DNA from: Gammaproteobacteria bacterium
Lineage (GTDB): Bacteria > Pseudomonadota > Gammaproteobacteria > Steroidobacterales > Steroidobacteraceae
DNA: 64,000 nucleotides
Assembly (NCBI GenBank): GCA_025358295.1
Contig: JANYJY010000069.1
Coordinates: 62,001-126,000, forward strand
Reading direction: 5' to 3'
Shown here: positions 45,082 through 54,144 of the stretch, in pieces
Layout of the letters: every line of letters begins with the position of its first letter
Numbering within the stretch: position 1 is the first letter of the stretch
Made by a program: the position numbers and the translations under genes
Notes under the pieces: generated by a model
Told to the model about the DNA's origin: nothing
Database searches by the model: none
The model's input: only the letters and a program-made list of their open reading frames with translations

Positions 45082-47952
45082 ATGCTTGGAATCGACTCCG
45101 TTCCCGAGGTTTTGCGCGCGCCGGTGGCCCTGTGGTGGGAGCGGGTCTGCGAGCGGGAGGGTTTTGTCAGCACCTACGCGGCCTTGCCGGAGGGCCTGCG
45201 GCACGAACTCGCGCGGGTCGTCGCCGGCAGCGAATTCATAGCCTCGACGTTGATTCAGGATCCCCAAGCTTTGGCATGGTTCGCTCTCTATGAAGACCCG
45301 GCCGCGGCGCGCATTGCGAACAGCGAGTACGAATCCCAAGCCGGACTGGCGCCGGCCTCGCCCGACGCGCAGCGCATTCTGCGTGAATGGAGGCGGCGCG
45401 AGCTGCTGCGCATCGCATGGCGCGACATCGTGGGCCGCGCCACCGTGGCTGAGACCTTGCAAGCGCTGTCGCAGTTCGCAGATGCCGCGATTCGCGCGGC
45501 CGTAACCGCGACGCACTCGCATCAACTGCCGGTGTTCGGCAGGCCGCGTGACGCGGACGGCACGGAAGCCGAGTTGATCGTAATCGGCATGGGCAAGCTG
45601 GGCGGGCGCGAATTGAATTTCTCGTCGGATATCGACCTGGTGTTCCTGTTCTCGCGGCCGGGCGAGACCGATGGGCCGCGAGTTGTCGAGAACGAGGAAT
45701 ACTTCAATCGCATGGGCCGCGAACTCATTCGACTGCTCGATGTGAGGAACGAGGATGGCTTCGTGTTTCGCGTCGACATGCGCCTGCGGCCGTTCGGCGA
45801 CAGCGGGCCGTTGGTGGTGAGTCTTGCCTCGCTCGAGGCCTATCTGCAGCAGAGCGGCCGCGATTGGGAACGCTATGCCTGGATCAAGGCGCGAGCCATC
45901 GTCGGAGCCGGCGCCTATGCCGAGGCATACCAAGAATTCGTACGGCCGTTCGTGTACCGCCGCTATCTCGATTTCGGCGTCATCGAGTCGCTGCGCGACA
46001 TGAAGGCATTGATCGCCCGCGAGGTGTCGCGGCGCGACCTGCATCAGCACTTGAAGCTTGGCAGAGGCGGGATTCGCGAGATTGAGTTCATTGCGCAATG
46101 CCTGCAGTTGATTCGCGGCGGCAGCGATCGGCGGCTGCAGAACGCCTCGTTGCTGGATGTGCTGCCGCTGCTGGCAGGGTCGAAGCTCATGTCGAGCGCG
46201 GACATCGCGGAATTGACGGACGCGTATTTCGTGCTGCGCAAGGCGGAGAACGGCGTGCAACTAATCCGCGACGAGCAGTGCCATTCGCTTCCCGACAGCG
46301 CGATCGACCGCGCGCGTCTGACCGTGAACATGGGTTTGGACGATTGGGCCGCCGCGCTGGCGCGCATCGATTTGGCGCGCGACAACGTGACGCGGCAGTT
46401 CGATGCGTTGTTGTCCGCGGGGCCGGACACTCAGGGTCGCAGCGGCGAGGCGGGCGCGGATTGGCTGGCGTCCGTGGACGCCAAGATCGCCGACGAGCTT
46501 GCGCAAGGCGGTTTCCCGCAACAAGAGATCGGGGCAGCCGCCGCGACTCTGGAGGCCTATCGGCACGCTGCGTCCTATCGGCGCTTGGATGAGGCGGGCC
46601 GGCGGCGGCTGCATTTCATCCTCGGCCGCCTGTTGAAGGCGGCCGCCGCACTCGCGAACTCCGCCGGTGTGGTGCAAAGGGTATTGCGCGTGTTGGAAGC
46701 CATCGGCACGCGCGCGTCGTATTTTGCACTGCTCAAGGAACAGCCCGCGGCGTTGGATCGCCTGATCGATATTTGCGCCATCAGCGGCTTTCTAGCGCGT
46801 CAAATCGCCGACTTCCCGCTGCTGTTGGATGAACTCATTGATGCCAAGTCATTCGACGAATTACCGTCGCGCCAGGGCTTCGTGCAGGAACTCGCCGCCC
46901 GCACAGAGCGCATGCCGACCGACGATCCTGAGCGGCAAGTGGAGGCGCTGCGCCAATTCCAGAAAGTCGCCGTATTCAAGGTGGCACTGGCTGATCTGAC
47001 GGCGCGGCTGCCGCTCATGAAAGTGAGCGACCGACTGACCGATATCGCCGAACTGATCGTGCAATGCTGCATGGATCTGGCCTGGCAGCAGATGACCGGC
47101 AGTTACGGTGTCCCGTATTGCGGCGAACAAGAGGGTGAGCTGCGTCAGGTGCGCGTGGCGGTCGCCGGCTACGGCAAACTCGGCGGCTTGGAGCTCGGGT
47201 ATGCGTCGGATCTCGACCTGGTGTTTTTGCATGATTCAAGCGGCGAGATTCAACAGACCAAGGGTGATAAGCCTCTCGACAACGGTATTTTTTTCTTGCG
47301 TCTGGGGCAGCGCATCGTGCATCTGCTCACCATGCATTCTGCGGCGGGCCGCCTCTACGAAGTGGACATGCGCCTGCGTCCGAACGGCAAGGGCGGATTT
47401 CTTATGACGGGCATAGAGGCATTCGAGCGTTACCAGCGCCAGGATGCCTGGACTTGGGAGCATCAAGCGCTGCTGCGTGCGCGGCCGGTGGCCGGGGACG
47501 CCAAACTGTGCGCGGAGTTCGACGCGGCCCGGCGCCGTATTCTGTGTGCGGCCGTGCATCGCGACACCCTGAAAGCCGATGTGGCGGAGATGCGCCTGCG
47601 GATGCGGCGCGAGCTGTCCAAGGCCGGTGCGGGTCAGTTCGACATCAAACAGGATGCGGGCGGCATCGCGGACATCGAGTTTCTCGTACAATACTGGGTA
47701 TTGGCCGCGGCGCATGTGCACCCGGAGTTGTTGACCTACACGGACAATATTCGCCAGCTCGAGGGATTGGCGGCGGTCGGCGTCCTGCAAGCGGCGACTG
47801 CGCAATGGCTCACGGGAGCTTATATCGGCTACCGTACGGTGCTGCATCATCTGTCACTCGAGGGCCAGGGCGATCGAGTGGTGGAGGCGGCGCCTTATGC
47901 GGGCACGCGCGGCCGCGTGACGGAGATTTGGGATGAAACGTTCAAGCAGTGA
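45082..47952 (+). CDS. glnE: Bifunctional glutamine synthetase adenylyltransferase/deadenylase GlnE
   Basis: 956 residues from ATG 45082 (E. coli 946); the longer upstream frame is antisense to the protease gene and is rejected. Two nucleotidyltransferase domains are clear: GMGKLGGRELNFSSDIDLVF near 169-188 (deadenylation) and GYGKLGGLELGYASDLDLVF near 696-715 (adenylylation), each with the paired Asp. GlnE switches glutamine synthetase off and on in response to PII and glutamine. The stop overlaps the next gene's start. Confidence 0.96.
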   Translation: MLGIDSVPEVLRAPVALWWERVCEREGFVSTYAALPEGLRHELARVVAGSEFIASTLIQDPQALAWFALYEDPAAARIANSEYESQAGLAPASPDAQRILREWRRRELLRIAWRDIVGRATVAETLQALSQFADAAIRAAVTATHSHQLPVFGRPRDADGTEAELIVIGMGKLGGRELNFSSDIDLVFLFSRPGETDGPRVVENEEYFNRMGRELIRLLDVRNEDGFVFRVDMRLRPFGDSGPLVVSLASLEAYLQQSGRDWERYAWIKARAIVGAGAYAEAYQEFVRPFVYRRYLDFGVIESLRDMKALIAREVSRRDLHQHLKLGRGGIREIEFIAQCLQLIRGGSDRRLQNASLLDVLPLLAGSKLMSSADIAELTDAYFVLRKAENGVQLIRDEQCHSLPDSAIDRARLTVNMGLDDWAAALARIDLARDNVTRQFDALLSAGPDTQGRSGEAGADWLASVDAKIADELAQGGFPQQEIGAAAATLEAYRHAASYRRLDEAGRRRLHFILGRLLKAAAALANSAGVVQRVLRVLEAIGTRASYFALLKEQPAALDRLIDICAISGFLARQIADFPLLLDELIDAKSFDELPSRQGFVQELAARTERMPTDDPERQVEALRQFQKVAVFKVALADLTARLPLMKVSDRLTDIAELIVQCCMDLAWQQMTGSYGVPYCGEQEGELRQVRVAVAGYGKLGGLELGYASDLDLVFLHDSSGEIQQTKGDKPLDNGIFFLRLGQRIVHLLTMHSAAGRLYEVDMRLRPNGKGGFLMTGIEAFERYQRQDAWTWEHQALLRARPVAGDAKLCAEFDAARRRILCAAVHRDTLKADVAEMRLRMRRELSKAGAGQFDIKQDAGGIADIEFLVQYWVLAAAHVHPELLTYTDNIRQLEGLAAVGVLQAATAQWLTGAYIGYRTVLHHLSLEGQGDRVVEAAPYAGTRGRVTEIWDETFKQ

Positions 47953-48184
47953 GAATGGAGCGAGCGAAATGCCGGCGATGGTACAAGACGATTCGAAGCA
48001 TCAGTTGATTCAGGCGAACGCGCTGCATCAGTACACCGTGACCACGGCCGACTTGCCCTTGTCATGCCCCATGCCGGGCATGTTTATGTGGAATTCCCAT
48101 CCCAAGGTCTACTTGGCGATCGAAGCAAGCGGCTGGGCAAAGTGTCCCTATTGCGGAGCCGAGTACACGCTCGACCGCCGCTAG
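47933..48184 (+). CDS. Small zinc-ribbon protein (zf-CHCC type)
   Basis: 83 residues from ATG 47933, overlapping the end of glnE by 20 bases; a second ATG at 47969 is possible. The C-terminal half carries the CHCC pattern: LSCPMP, HPKVYLAIE and AKCPYCGAEY. This matches the zinc-finger domain also seen in an accessory subunit of mitochondrial complex I. In bacteria such small proteins are uncharacterised and often sit next to glnE or ilvE. Confidence 0.87.
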   Translation: MKRSSSENGASEMPAMVQDDSKHQLIQANALHQYTVTTADLPLSCPMPGMFMWNSHPKVYLAIEASGWAKCPYCGAEYTLDRR

Positions 48185-48576
48185 GTTTTGTATTCCCGAT
48201 AGGATTTTTCTTCAACGATGCTCGAACCGAGCGTGGTGTTGATGCGCCTCTTGATGGCGGCGCGCGTGTCGTTTTCGACGTATACGGCGCGCGCCAGACG
48301 GATGAATTCCCCATCGAAGGCCTGTGCACGCTCCTTGTCGCGAATATCATCTTCGATGACCCAGAGGCGCTCGTTCACCTGCTGGAGTGCGTCGATGTCG
48401 GCCACGATATGGATCTTTGCATAGGCCGAGGCGCTCCAAGTCGCTTCGAGCGCCTGCAGTTCGGCGCGTACGTTCGCTACCTTGGCGGGGTCGCTCATGC
48501 GCTGCGACTTGATGCGCAGGATGGTGATCTTGTCGAGCAGTTCGCCGGGGGAGATGGGGACCTTGATTTCGTTCAT
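48181..48576 (-). CDS. DUF6165 family protein
   Basis: 131 residues, a soluble charged helical protein: MNEIKVPISPGELLDKITIL, RVRAEL-like central helix and AQAFDGEFIRLARAVYVEND. DUF6165 proteins are commonly encoded next to LPS-core glycosyltransferases, as here beside a GT9 enzyme, and are of unknown function. Its ATG overlaps the stop of the GT9 gene. Confidence 0.8.
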   Translation of the reverse strand: MNEIKVPISPGELLDKITILRIKSQRMSDPAKVANVRAELQALEATWSASAYAKIHIVADIDALQQVNERLWVIEDDIRDKERAQAFDGEFIRLARAVYVENDTRAAIKRRINTTLGSSIVEEKSYREYKT

Positions 48577-49643
48577 GCGCGCATTTTAGCGCCTTCCGCC
48601 ATGAGCGCGTCGAGCTTCGAGGTCACATCGCTCACGCCGATCAGATCCATGACCCCGCTGCGTTCGATTTTGGTGGTCCACGGAATTTGCGCGGCCGGCT
48701 TGCCCAAATATTTCAGTGCGGCCGCATCGTACTTGTCGACACACCACGACCGGCTGTAGTAGGGGCCGGCACGCGACGGATTGGTGGCGGCGTACAGGCC
48801 GATGACCGGCAGCGCCACCATCGTGGCCATGTGCGCGGGCCCTGAATCCGGCGACAGCAATACAGTGCTCATGGACATGAGCCCGAGCAGCTGCGGCAAA
48901 GTGTCCTTGCCGATTTGATTGATAACCGCGACGCGCGCGGCGGCGGCGATCGCGGCGCCCATCTGGGCCTCGACGGAGCTGGGTCCGCCGACCAGCACCA
49001 CCCGCATTTGATGTGTATTGACGGCGAAATCGGCGAGCGCGGCATATCGCTGCGCCGACCAGTTGCGTGCCGTGTGGCTGGAGCAGGGGCTGATCAGCAG
49101 AGTCGGCTGGTCGTCGGTAACGATGCTGCGTGCATACACCAGCGCGTCGGCCGGCAAGGGCAGGTCCCAGTGCGGTGCCGAGGGTTCGATACCGCAGGCG
49201 CGCGCGAAACCCATGAAGGAATCCAGCACATGCTCCGACGTCGCGGGCGCGATACGCGAATTGGTGAACCACCATTGCAGCTCGCGTGCGCGCGCCCGAT
49301 CGAAGCCAAGTTTGATCGGTGCGTCGATCAGGCTGCTGACGAGGCTGGCGCGAAACGACAATTGCAGGTCGAGCAGCAGGTCGAAGCGCCGGCCGCGCAG
49401 CACGCCGCGCAGCCGCCACAATTCCCGAAGCATTGCGCTTTTATCGAAGGTGATAAACTCGATTTCCGGCAGCACGGCCGTCATCAGTTTAGCTTCGAGT
49501 TTGCCGATGACCCACGTGAACCGGGTTTGCGGCCACGCCGATTGGAAGGCTCGCAGCGCCGCTACCGTGTGACAGGTGTCGCCGATAGCCGAGAGACGCA
49601 GCAGGCACACATGCCGCAACGGTGGATTGAAAGTTAGGGTCAT
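48573..49643 (-). CDS. GT9-family (heptosyltransferase-like) glycosyltransferase
   Basis: 356 residues with the ADP-heptose:LPS heptosyltransferase fold: HVCLLRLSAIGDTCHTVAAL at the N-terminus and SPDSGPAHMATMVALPVIGL with NPSRAGPY at the C-terminus. It likely adds a heptose or similar sugar to the LPS core on the cytosolic face of the inner membrane. It is the first gene of the GT9-DUF6165 pair and is divergent from kdkA-waaA, which build the Kdo region, with eight bases between start codons. Confidence 0.9.
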   Translation of the reverse strand: MTLTFNPPLRHVCLLRLSAIGDTCHTVAALRAFQSAWPQTRFTWVIGKLEAKLMTAVLPEIEFITFDKSAMLRELWRLRGVLRGRRFDLLLDLQLSFRASLVSSLIDAPIKLGFDRARARELQWWFTNSRIAPATSEHVLDSFMGFARACGIEPSAPHWDLPLPADALVYARSIVTDDQPTLLISPCSSHTARNWSAQRYAALADFAVNTHQMRVVLVGGPSSVEAQMGAAIAAAARVAVINQIGKDTLPQLLGLMSMSTVLLSPDSGPAHMATMVALPVIGLYAATNPSRAGPYYSRSWCVDKYDAAALKYLGKPAAQIPWTTKIERSGVMDLIGVSDVTSKLDALMAEGAKMRA

Positions 49644-49651
49644 CGAATAAA

Positions 49652-50374
49652 GTGATAAAAGGCCGACGCATTGCTACTGCTACGGGCGCCATGCTGTCTG
49701 ATCCGGCCTGCCTTGGCAATCTGCCGCCTGGCGCCGCGGAGTCCCTGTTCGATCCGGAGTTCTGGCGCCGGCGCGGTGAATTGATCGCGGTCACCGGCGG
49801 CCGCGGCTCGGCTTGGTTCATTGCCTCGGGTGCGCAGCAATGGGCGCTGCGCCATTTCCGCCGCGGCGGCTTCATGGCGCGATTGTGGCAAGACGGCTAT
49901 GTGTGGGCGGGCGAGGAGCGCGTGCGCGCATTCGCCGAATGGCGGTTGCTGCAGGCGCTGTGGCAGCAGGGTCTGCCCGTGCCGCAGCCCGTTGCAGCCC
50001 GCTACGACCGCAGCGGCTGGTGCTATCGCTGCGACTTGATCACGCAACGGATCCTGGGCGCCAAGCCCCTGAGTTCGGTGTTGGCTGACGCGGCGCTGTC
50101 TGAGTCCTGGTGGCGCGCAGTGGGCGCCGCTGTCGCACGCTTGCATCGCGCGGGAGTGGATCATGCGGATCTGAATGCGCACAATATTTTGCTCGGTGAG
50201 ACGGTGACGGTGATCGACTTCGATCGCGGCCGCCTGCGCGCGCAGGGCGCATGGAGTTCAAGGAACCTGCAACGTTTGCGCCGCTCGCTCGCTAAAATTT
50301 CACGCGCCTTGCCGCCGGACCGTTATACCGAGCAGACCTGGAGCTGGTTTCTCGACGGCTACCGGACACTGTGA
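49652..50374 (+). CDS. kdkA: 3-deoxy-D-manno-octulosonic acid kinase KdkA
   Basis: 240 residues from GTG 49652 (ATG 49691 is an alternative). Protein-kinase-like LPS kinase motifs: ARLHRAGVDHADLNAHNILL (catalytic loop Asp) and VTVIDFDRGRLR (metal Asp). The N-terminal GGRGSAWFIASGAQQWALRH resembles the nucleotide-binding lobe. KdkA phosphorylates Kdo in lipid A precursors, as in Haemophilus, where WaaA adds one Kdo. Overlap with waaA (stop and ATG share a base) supports a two-gene unit. Confidence 0.92.
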   Translation: MIKGRRIATATGAMLSDPACLGNLPPGAAESLFDPEFWRRRGELIAVTGGRGSAWFIASGAQQWALRHFRRGGFMARLWQDGYVWAGEERVRAFAEWRLLQALWQQGLPVPQPVAARYDRSGWCYRCDLITQRILGAKPLSSVLADAALSESWWRAVGAAVARLHRAGVDHADLNAHNILLGETVTVIDFDRGRLRAQGAWSSRNLQRLRRSLAKISRALPPDRYTEQTWSWFLDGYRTL

Positions 50375-51654
50375 TGCGCCGTCTATACACCCTACTCATT
50401 TATTGCGCGGTGCCGTTTGCCTTTGTTCTGGTTCTGTGGCGCGGCCTGCGCGACCGGAGTTATCGCCAGGGGTTGCGCGAGCGCTTTGGTTGGGGCGGCG
50501 AGGTGGTCGGCGCGCCCAGCCTGTGGCTGCATGCGGTGAGCTTGGGCGAGATGTCGGCGGCGGCGCCGTTGGTGCGGGCCTTGCGGTTGAACTATCCGCA
50601 ATATCCGCTGGTGTTGACCACCGCGACTCCGACCGGCAGAGCGCGCGCCCGCAGCTTGTTCGGCGACGCCGTGGATGTGCGATTCCTGCCCTACGATACG
50701 CCCGGGTCGGTGGCGCGGTTCCTGGATCGCACCCAGCCACGGCTCGCCGTCCTCATGGAGACGGAACTGTGGCCCAATTTGTTCAAGGAATGCCAGTGCC
50801 GAGGCGTGCCCGTGCTGCTGGCCAGCGCGCGATTGTCGGCAACGTCGGTGACGCGCTATCGACGTTTCGGAGGCCTGTTTAGAAATATTTTCTCCGCCAA
50901 TTCGTCGGTGGCGGCGCAGACCGCGCTCGATGCCGAGCGCTTCATCGCGATCGGAGCGCAGAGTGCCAACGTCCATGTAGTCGGCAACATCAAGTTCGAC
51001 ATGGAGTTGGGGTCCGGCATCCTCGCCCAGGGTCGCGCGCTGCGCAACGGGATGGGCGCGGCGCGGTCCCTCTGGATTGCCGGCAGCACGCATGCCGGTG
51101 AAGAGGAGCAGGTGCTGGAGGCGCATGCGGAATTGTTGACCGACCGGCCGGATGCGCTGCTCTTGCTGGTGCCGCGGCACCCGGACCGGTTTGCCGCAGT
51201 GGCTGATTTATTGACCCGGCGGGAATTGCGTTTCACACGACGCAGCGGCGGCCCCGGGCCGGATGGCGGCACACAGGTGGTGCTGGCCGACACGGTGGGT
51301 GAACTCATGGCGCTGTATGCAGCGGCCGATGTGGCCTTCGTCGGCGGCAGCCTGGTGCCGATCGGCGGACATAATTTGCTCGAGCCGGCGGCGTTGGGAC
51401 TGCCCGTTTTGACGGGACCGTACTACTCCAACGGCAAGGACATCGCGACATTGTTGCTGGCGCAGGGCGCCGCCTGGCAGGTGAGCGGTGCGCGGGAATT
51501 GGCGGCGGCGTTGGCGCGGCTCTTGGCCGACCCGCATGAGCGTCAGCGCATCGGCGCCATCGGGCAGCGCATCGTCGAGTCGAATCGCGGCGGCGTGGCG
51601 CGCCTGCTCGCGCTCATCGAGCCTTTGCTATCGGCTCCGGCGGCACGTCTTTGA
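50374..51654 (+). CDS. waaA: Kdo transferase WaaA (KdtA)
   Basis: 426 residues from ATG 50374. An N-terminal membrane anchor (LIYCAVPFAFVLVLW) precedes a GT-B fold with LWLHAVSLGEMSAAAPLVRA, LTTATPTGRARA and the nucleotide-binding GGSLVPIGGHNLLEPAALGL. It transfers Kdo from CMP-Kdo to lipid IVA at the inner membrane. The adjacent Kdo kinase suggests that a single, phosphorylated Kdo is made, as in Haemophilus; this is inference. The last 41 bases overlap the end of tolC on the other strand. Confidence 0.95.
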   Translation: MRRLYTLLIYCAVPFAFVLVLWRGLRDRSYRQGLRERFGWGGEVVGAPSLWLHAVSLGEMSAAAPLVRALRLNYPQYPLVLTTATPTGRARARSLFGDAVDVRFLPYDTPGSVARFLDRTQPRLAVLMETELWPNLFKECQCRGVPVLLASARLSATSVTRYRRFGGLFRNIFSANSSVAAQTALDAERFIAIGAQSANVHVVGNIKFDMELGSGILAQGRALRNGMGAARSLWIAGSTHAGEEEQVLEAHAELLTDRPDALLLLVPRHPDRFAAVADLLTRRELRFTRRSGGPGPDGGTQVVLADTVGELMALYAAADVAFVGGSLVPIGGHNLLEPAALGLPVLTGPYYSNGKDIATLLLAQGAAWQVSGARELAAALARLLADPHERQRIGAIGQRIVESNRGGVARLLALIEPLLSAPAARL

Positions 51655-53032
51655 GCAAAGCGTTGATTTTTTCCAGGCTCTGTTGCGAGAGAATGCCGGC
51701 CGCCAGCTGCAGCTTGAGCACATTCAACATGTAATCGTAGCGGCTGCGGGAATACTGCGTCGTCGCCTGCACCCAGAGCTGCCGCGATTGCAGCACGTCC
51801 ACGGCCGTGCGCGTCCCTGCTTCGTAGCCGGACTCGGTGGCGCGCAAAGAGATCGCGTTCGACTCCACCGCCCGGCGCAGCGCCTTGACCCGTGATATTT
51901 CCGACAGCACGCCGAGGTAGGAATCGCGGGCGTCGTGCTCGGTCTGACGCGCCACCCGTTCGACTCGTTCCTTCGCCGCGCGATGCTGGTATACCGCCTG
52001 TCGCACCTGCGAGGACACCATGCCGCCGGCGTAGATGGGGAAGGTCAGCTGCAAGCCGATGGTCCGTTGGGTCTGGTCCCGAGTGGTGCCGCCGGCGGGT
52101 GTGCCGTCCGCGTATACATCGTCGCCGTTGATCTTGGACCGGTAGTGACTGCCGACCAAGTCGAGCGACGGGAAGTGGCCGCCGCGCGCGGAGCTGACGT
52201 TCTCCCGGGCGATGTCGGCGGCCAGGCGGCTGGATACCAGAGTCAGATTCTGTTGCAAGGCCATGTCGACCCATCGGTCCTCACTGACAGGATCCGGCGT
52301 GGCCAGTTCGAACGGCTCGATCGGCCGCGCCAGCCATTCGAAAGCGTCGCCGGTTATCTCGCGCAATAATTCTTGGGCGGAGGACAGTACACGCTTGCCG
52401 GCTATTACGGCGGCTGCGCCGCTGTCGTGCGCCGCGCGGGCCTCTTCCACATCCGTGACGGCGATCAGTCCGGCTTGATAGCGTGCTTCGGCCTGTTCGA
52501 GCTGGCGCTGGATCGAGATGAGCGCGACTTGCTGGGCCTCGAGATCATCCTGGGCGGCGAGCACGTCGAAGTAACGCTGTGCGACCCGTTCCATCAAATC
52601 CTGCTGCGCTGCTTGGTAGTCCGCCTCGGCCTGCGCCACCTGGGCGTCCGCGCGCTGCAGCGCCACCCAATTTTCCCAACGGAAGATGTTTTGCTTCAAG
52701 TCGACGCCGTAGCGATGCGTGGTCGTGGTGGTGCGGCCATCGAAGGGAAAGGTCTCCAGCACCACGGGGCCACCATTGCCCGTGATGACGGGTTGGGTGG
52801 TGTTGGACGTGCCTGAATCGCGTTCACGGGTCACGGTGCCGGTACCCGCCAGCTGAGGCAGCAGTGCCGACAGGGCCTGAGGTTTGGCCTCCAGGGCCGC
52901 CAGGCGCGTCGCCTCAGCCTCGCGCAGCTGGGGATCGTTTTGCAGCGCACGCTGATAGACCGCCAGAAGATCGGCGGCCGGCGCCTGGGACGCGCTTATG
53001 CAAAAGGCAATGAGGAGGAAGATTCGTTTCAT
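51614..53032 (-). CDS. tolC: TolC-family outer-membrane efflux channel
   Basis: 472 residues from ATG 53032, with a signal peptide (cleavage near PAA-D, residue 20). The two repeats of the outer-membrane efflux fold are visible, with DLLAVYQRALQNDPQLREAE at the start of repeat 1 and the second repeat after LQQNLTLVSSRLAADIA; YQAGLIAVTDVEEARAAHDS and YEAGTRTAVDVLQSRQLW are the matching helix-loop motifs. TolC trimers form the exit duct for type I secretion and multidrug pumps. It follows a rhodanese gene after 81 bases and has its own promoter candidate. Confidence 0.94.
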   Translation of the reverse strand: MKRIFLLIAFCISASQAPAADLLAVYQRALQNDPQLREAEATRLAALEAKPQALSALLPQLAGTGTVTRERDSGTSNTTQPVITGNGGPVVLETFPFDGRTTTTTHRYGVDLKQNIFRWENWVALQRADAQVAQAEADYQAAQQDLMERVAQRYFDVLAAQDDLEAQQVALISIQRQLEQAEARYQAGLIAVTDVEEARAAHDSGAAAVIAGKRVLSSAQELLREITGDAFEWLARPIEPFELATPDPVSEDRWVDMALQQNLTLVSSRLAADIARENVSSARGGHFPSLDLVGSHYRSKINGDDVYADGTPAGGTTRDQTQRTIGLQLTFPIYAGGMVSSQVRQAVYQHRAAKERVERVARQTEHDARDSYLGVLSEISRVKALRRAVESNAISLRATESGYEAGTRTAVDVLQSRQLWVQATTQYSRSRYDYMLNVLKLQLAAGILSQQSLEKINALLKDVPPEPIAKAR

Positions 53033-53066
53033 GATATCCAATCACCGGTCACGAAGGTCATATAGT

Positions 53067-53098
53067 GTTATATATAACTATACCACCTGACGAGTCAA
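53067..53098 (-). promoter_or_regulatory. tolC promoter with overlapping palindromic operator
   Basis: On the minus strand TTGACT (53098-53093) is followed after 16-18 bases by TATATA-type -10 sequence (about 53076-53069). GTTATATATAAC at 53067-53078 is a perfect 12-base palindrome that covers the -10, flanked by further TATA. This arrangement suits a repressor or activator site. The regulator is not identifiable from the window. Confidence 0.6.
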
Positions 53099-53113
53099 GA
53101 GCGCCCAAGGGGG

Positions 53114-53437
53114 TCAATATTGCGGAATCCGTGGGTCTACGTCGCGTGACCAGGCCAGAATGCCGCCGGTCAGGTTGTACACCGACTCGAATCCCCGGGA
53201 CGACAAGAAACGGGCGACTTCGCCGCTGCGGCCCCCGGATCGACAGATGACCACGGTCTCGCGCTTGGGGTCGAGTTCACCGAGGCGATCCGCAATCTGG
53301 CCCATGGGAATGTGCAGGAGTTCGGCGGGCACCGGCGCCAGCTGCGTTTCCCAATCCTCGCGCACGTCCAGCAGCGTCATGTCGGCGCCGCCGGCGCGCC
53401 GCTCGAGGAATTCTTGTGCAGTCAGGTTCTTGACCAT
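53114..53437 (-). CDS. Rhodanese-like sulfurtransferase
   Basis: 107 residues from ATG 53437. Single rhodanese domain with the active-site loop VVICRSGGRSGEVA (Cys65), plus DVREDWE and FLSSRGFESVYNLTGGI. GlpE-like size and probably cytosolic; it transfers sulfane sulfur, acceptor unknown. The six-residue loop CRSGGR matches sulfurtransferases rather than phosphatases. It lies directly after pcm (shared base) and before tolC; pcm-rhodanese-tolC-waaA is a common gammaproteobacterial cluster. Confidence 0.9.
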   Translation of the reverse strand: MVKNLTAQEFLERRAGGADMTLLDVREDWETQLAPVPAELLHIPMGQIADRLGELDPKRETVVICRSGGRSGEVARFLSSRGFESVYNLTGGILAWSRDVDPRIPQY

Positions 53438-54087
53438 CAGAACACGAACTTTTGCGCCGCAGTGGCGTTGATCAGGGGTTCGATGACGGTTTCGAACAGG
53501 CTTTCGCGAATCCATTCGTCGTTGTCCACCCGGCGCACCCGGATGGCGTCCATCACCGGCGCTTCGCCCACGACCGCGAATAATCGGCCGCCGACGCGCA
53601 GCAGGCGCTCGAAGCGCCTGTCATAAACCGGCAATGAGCCGGTGACTGCAATGACGTCGTATTCGCCCAAGCTCGCCGCGCTGAATGCATCGCGGATCTC
53701 GAATTGCACCTTGGCGTGGGGCACCGCTCGTAAGTTCTCGCGGCTGGAGGCGATCAGGCCGGCCTGAATGTCGATCGAGTGCGTCGTTGCGCCCAGCAGA
53801 CTCAAGCAGGCCGACAGATAGCCGGTGCCGCTGCCGATTTCCAGCACGCCATCGGTCGGGTTGACGCCGAGCGCCTGTAAAATGCGTCCTTGGATCTTGG
53901 GAGGCAGCATGGATTGCCCGAATCCGATGGGAATCGGCGCATCCGCAAATGCAACCTCGCGATACTCGGCGGGCACGAATGCTTCGCGCGGCACCGCCGA
54001 CAGAGCATCGAGTACGCGCGGGTCGAGAACTTCCCAGGTGCGGATTTGCTGATCCACCATCTGTTGTCGAGCGGCCAACGTATCCAT
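53437..54087 (-). CDS. pcm: Protein-L-isoaspartate O-methyltransferase family protein
   Basis: 216 residues. RTWEVLDPRVLDALSAVPRE, FVPAEYREVAFAD, the SAM-binding GSGTGYLSA and GGRLFAVVGE identify the PIMT family. The substrate-binding region lacks a clear THG motif of typical Pcm, with IAVTGSLPVYDRRFERLLR instead, so it may belong to the PIMT-like subgroup found beside tolC. It would repair isoaspartyl residues or methylate another substrate. Cytosolic. Confidence 0.85.
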   Translation of the reverse strand: MDTLAARQQMVDQQIRTWEVLDPRVLDALSAVPREAFVPAEYREVAFADAPIPIGFGQSMLPPKIQGRILQALGVNPTDGVLEIGSGTGYLSACLSLLGATTHSIDIQAGLIASSRENLRAVPHAKVQFEIRDAFSAASLGEYDVIAVTGSLPVYDRRFERLLRVGGRLFAVVGEAPVMDAIRVRRVDNDEWIRESLFETVIEPLINATAAQKFVF

Positions 54088-54144
54088 GAATTCCCAGCCG
54101 TTATTTAAGGCCGCTGATTATGGTCAATTTCGACAGGCTATGCC

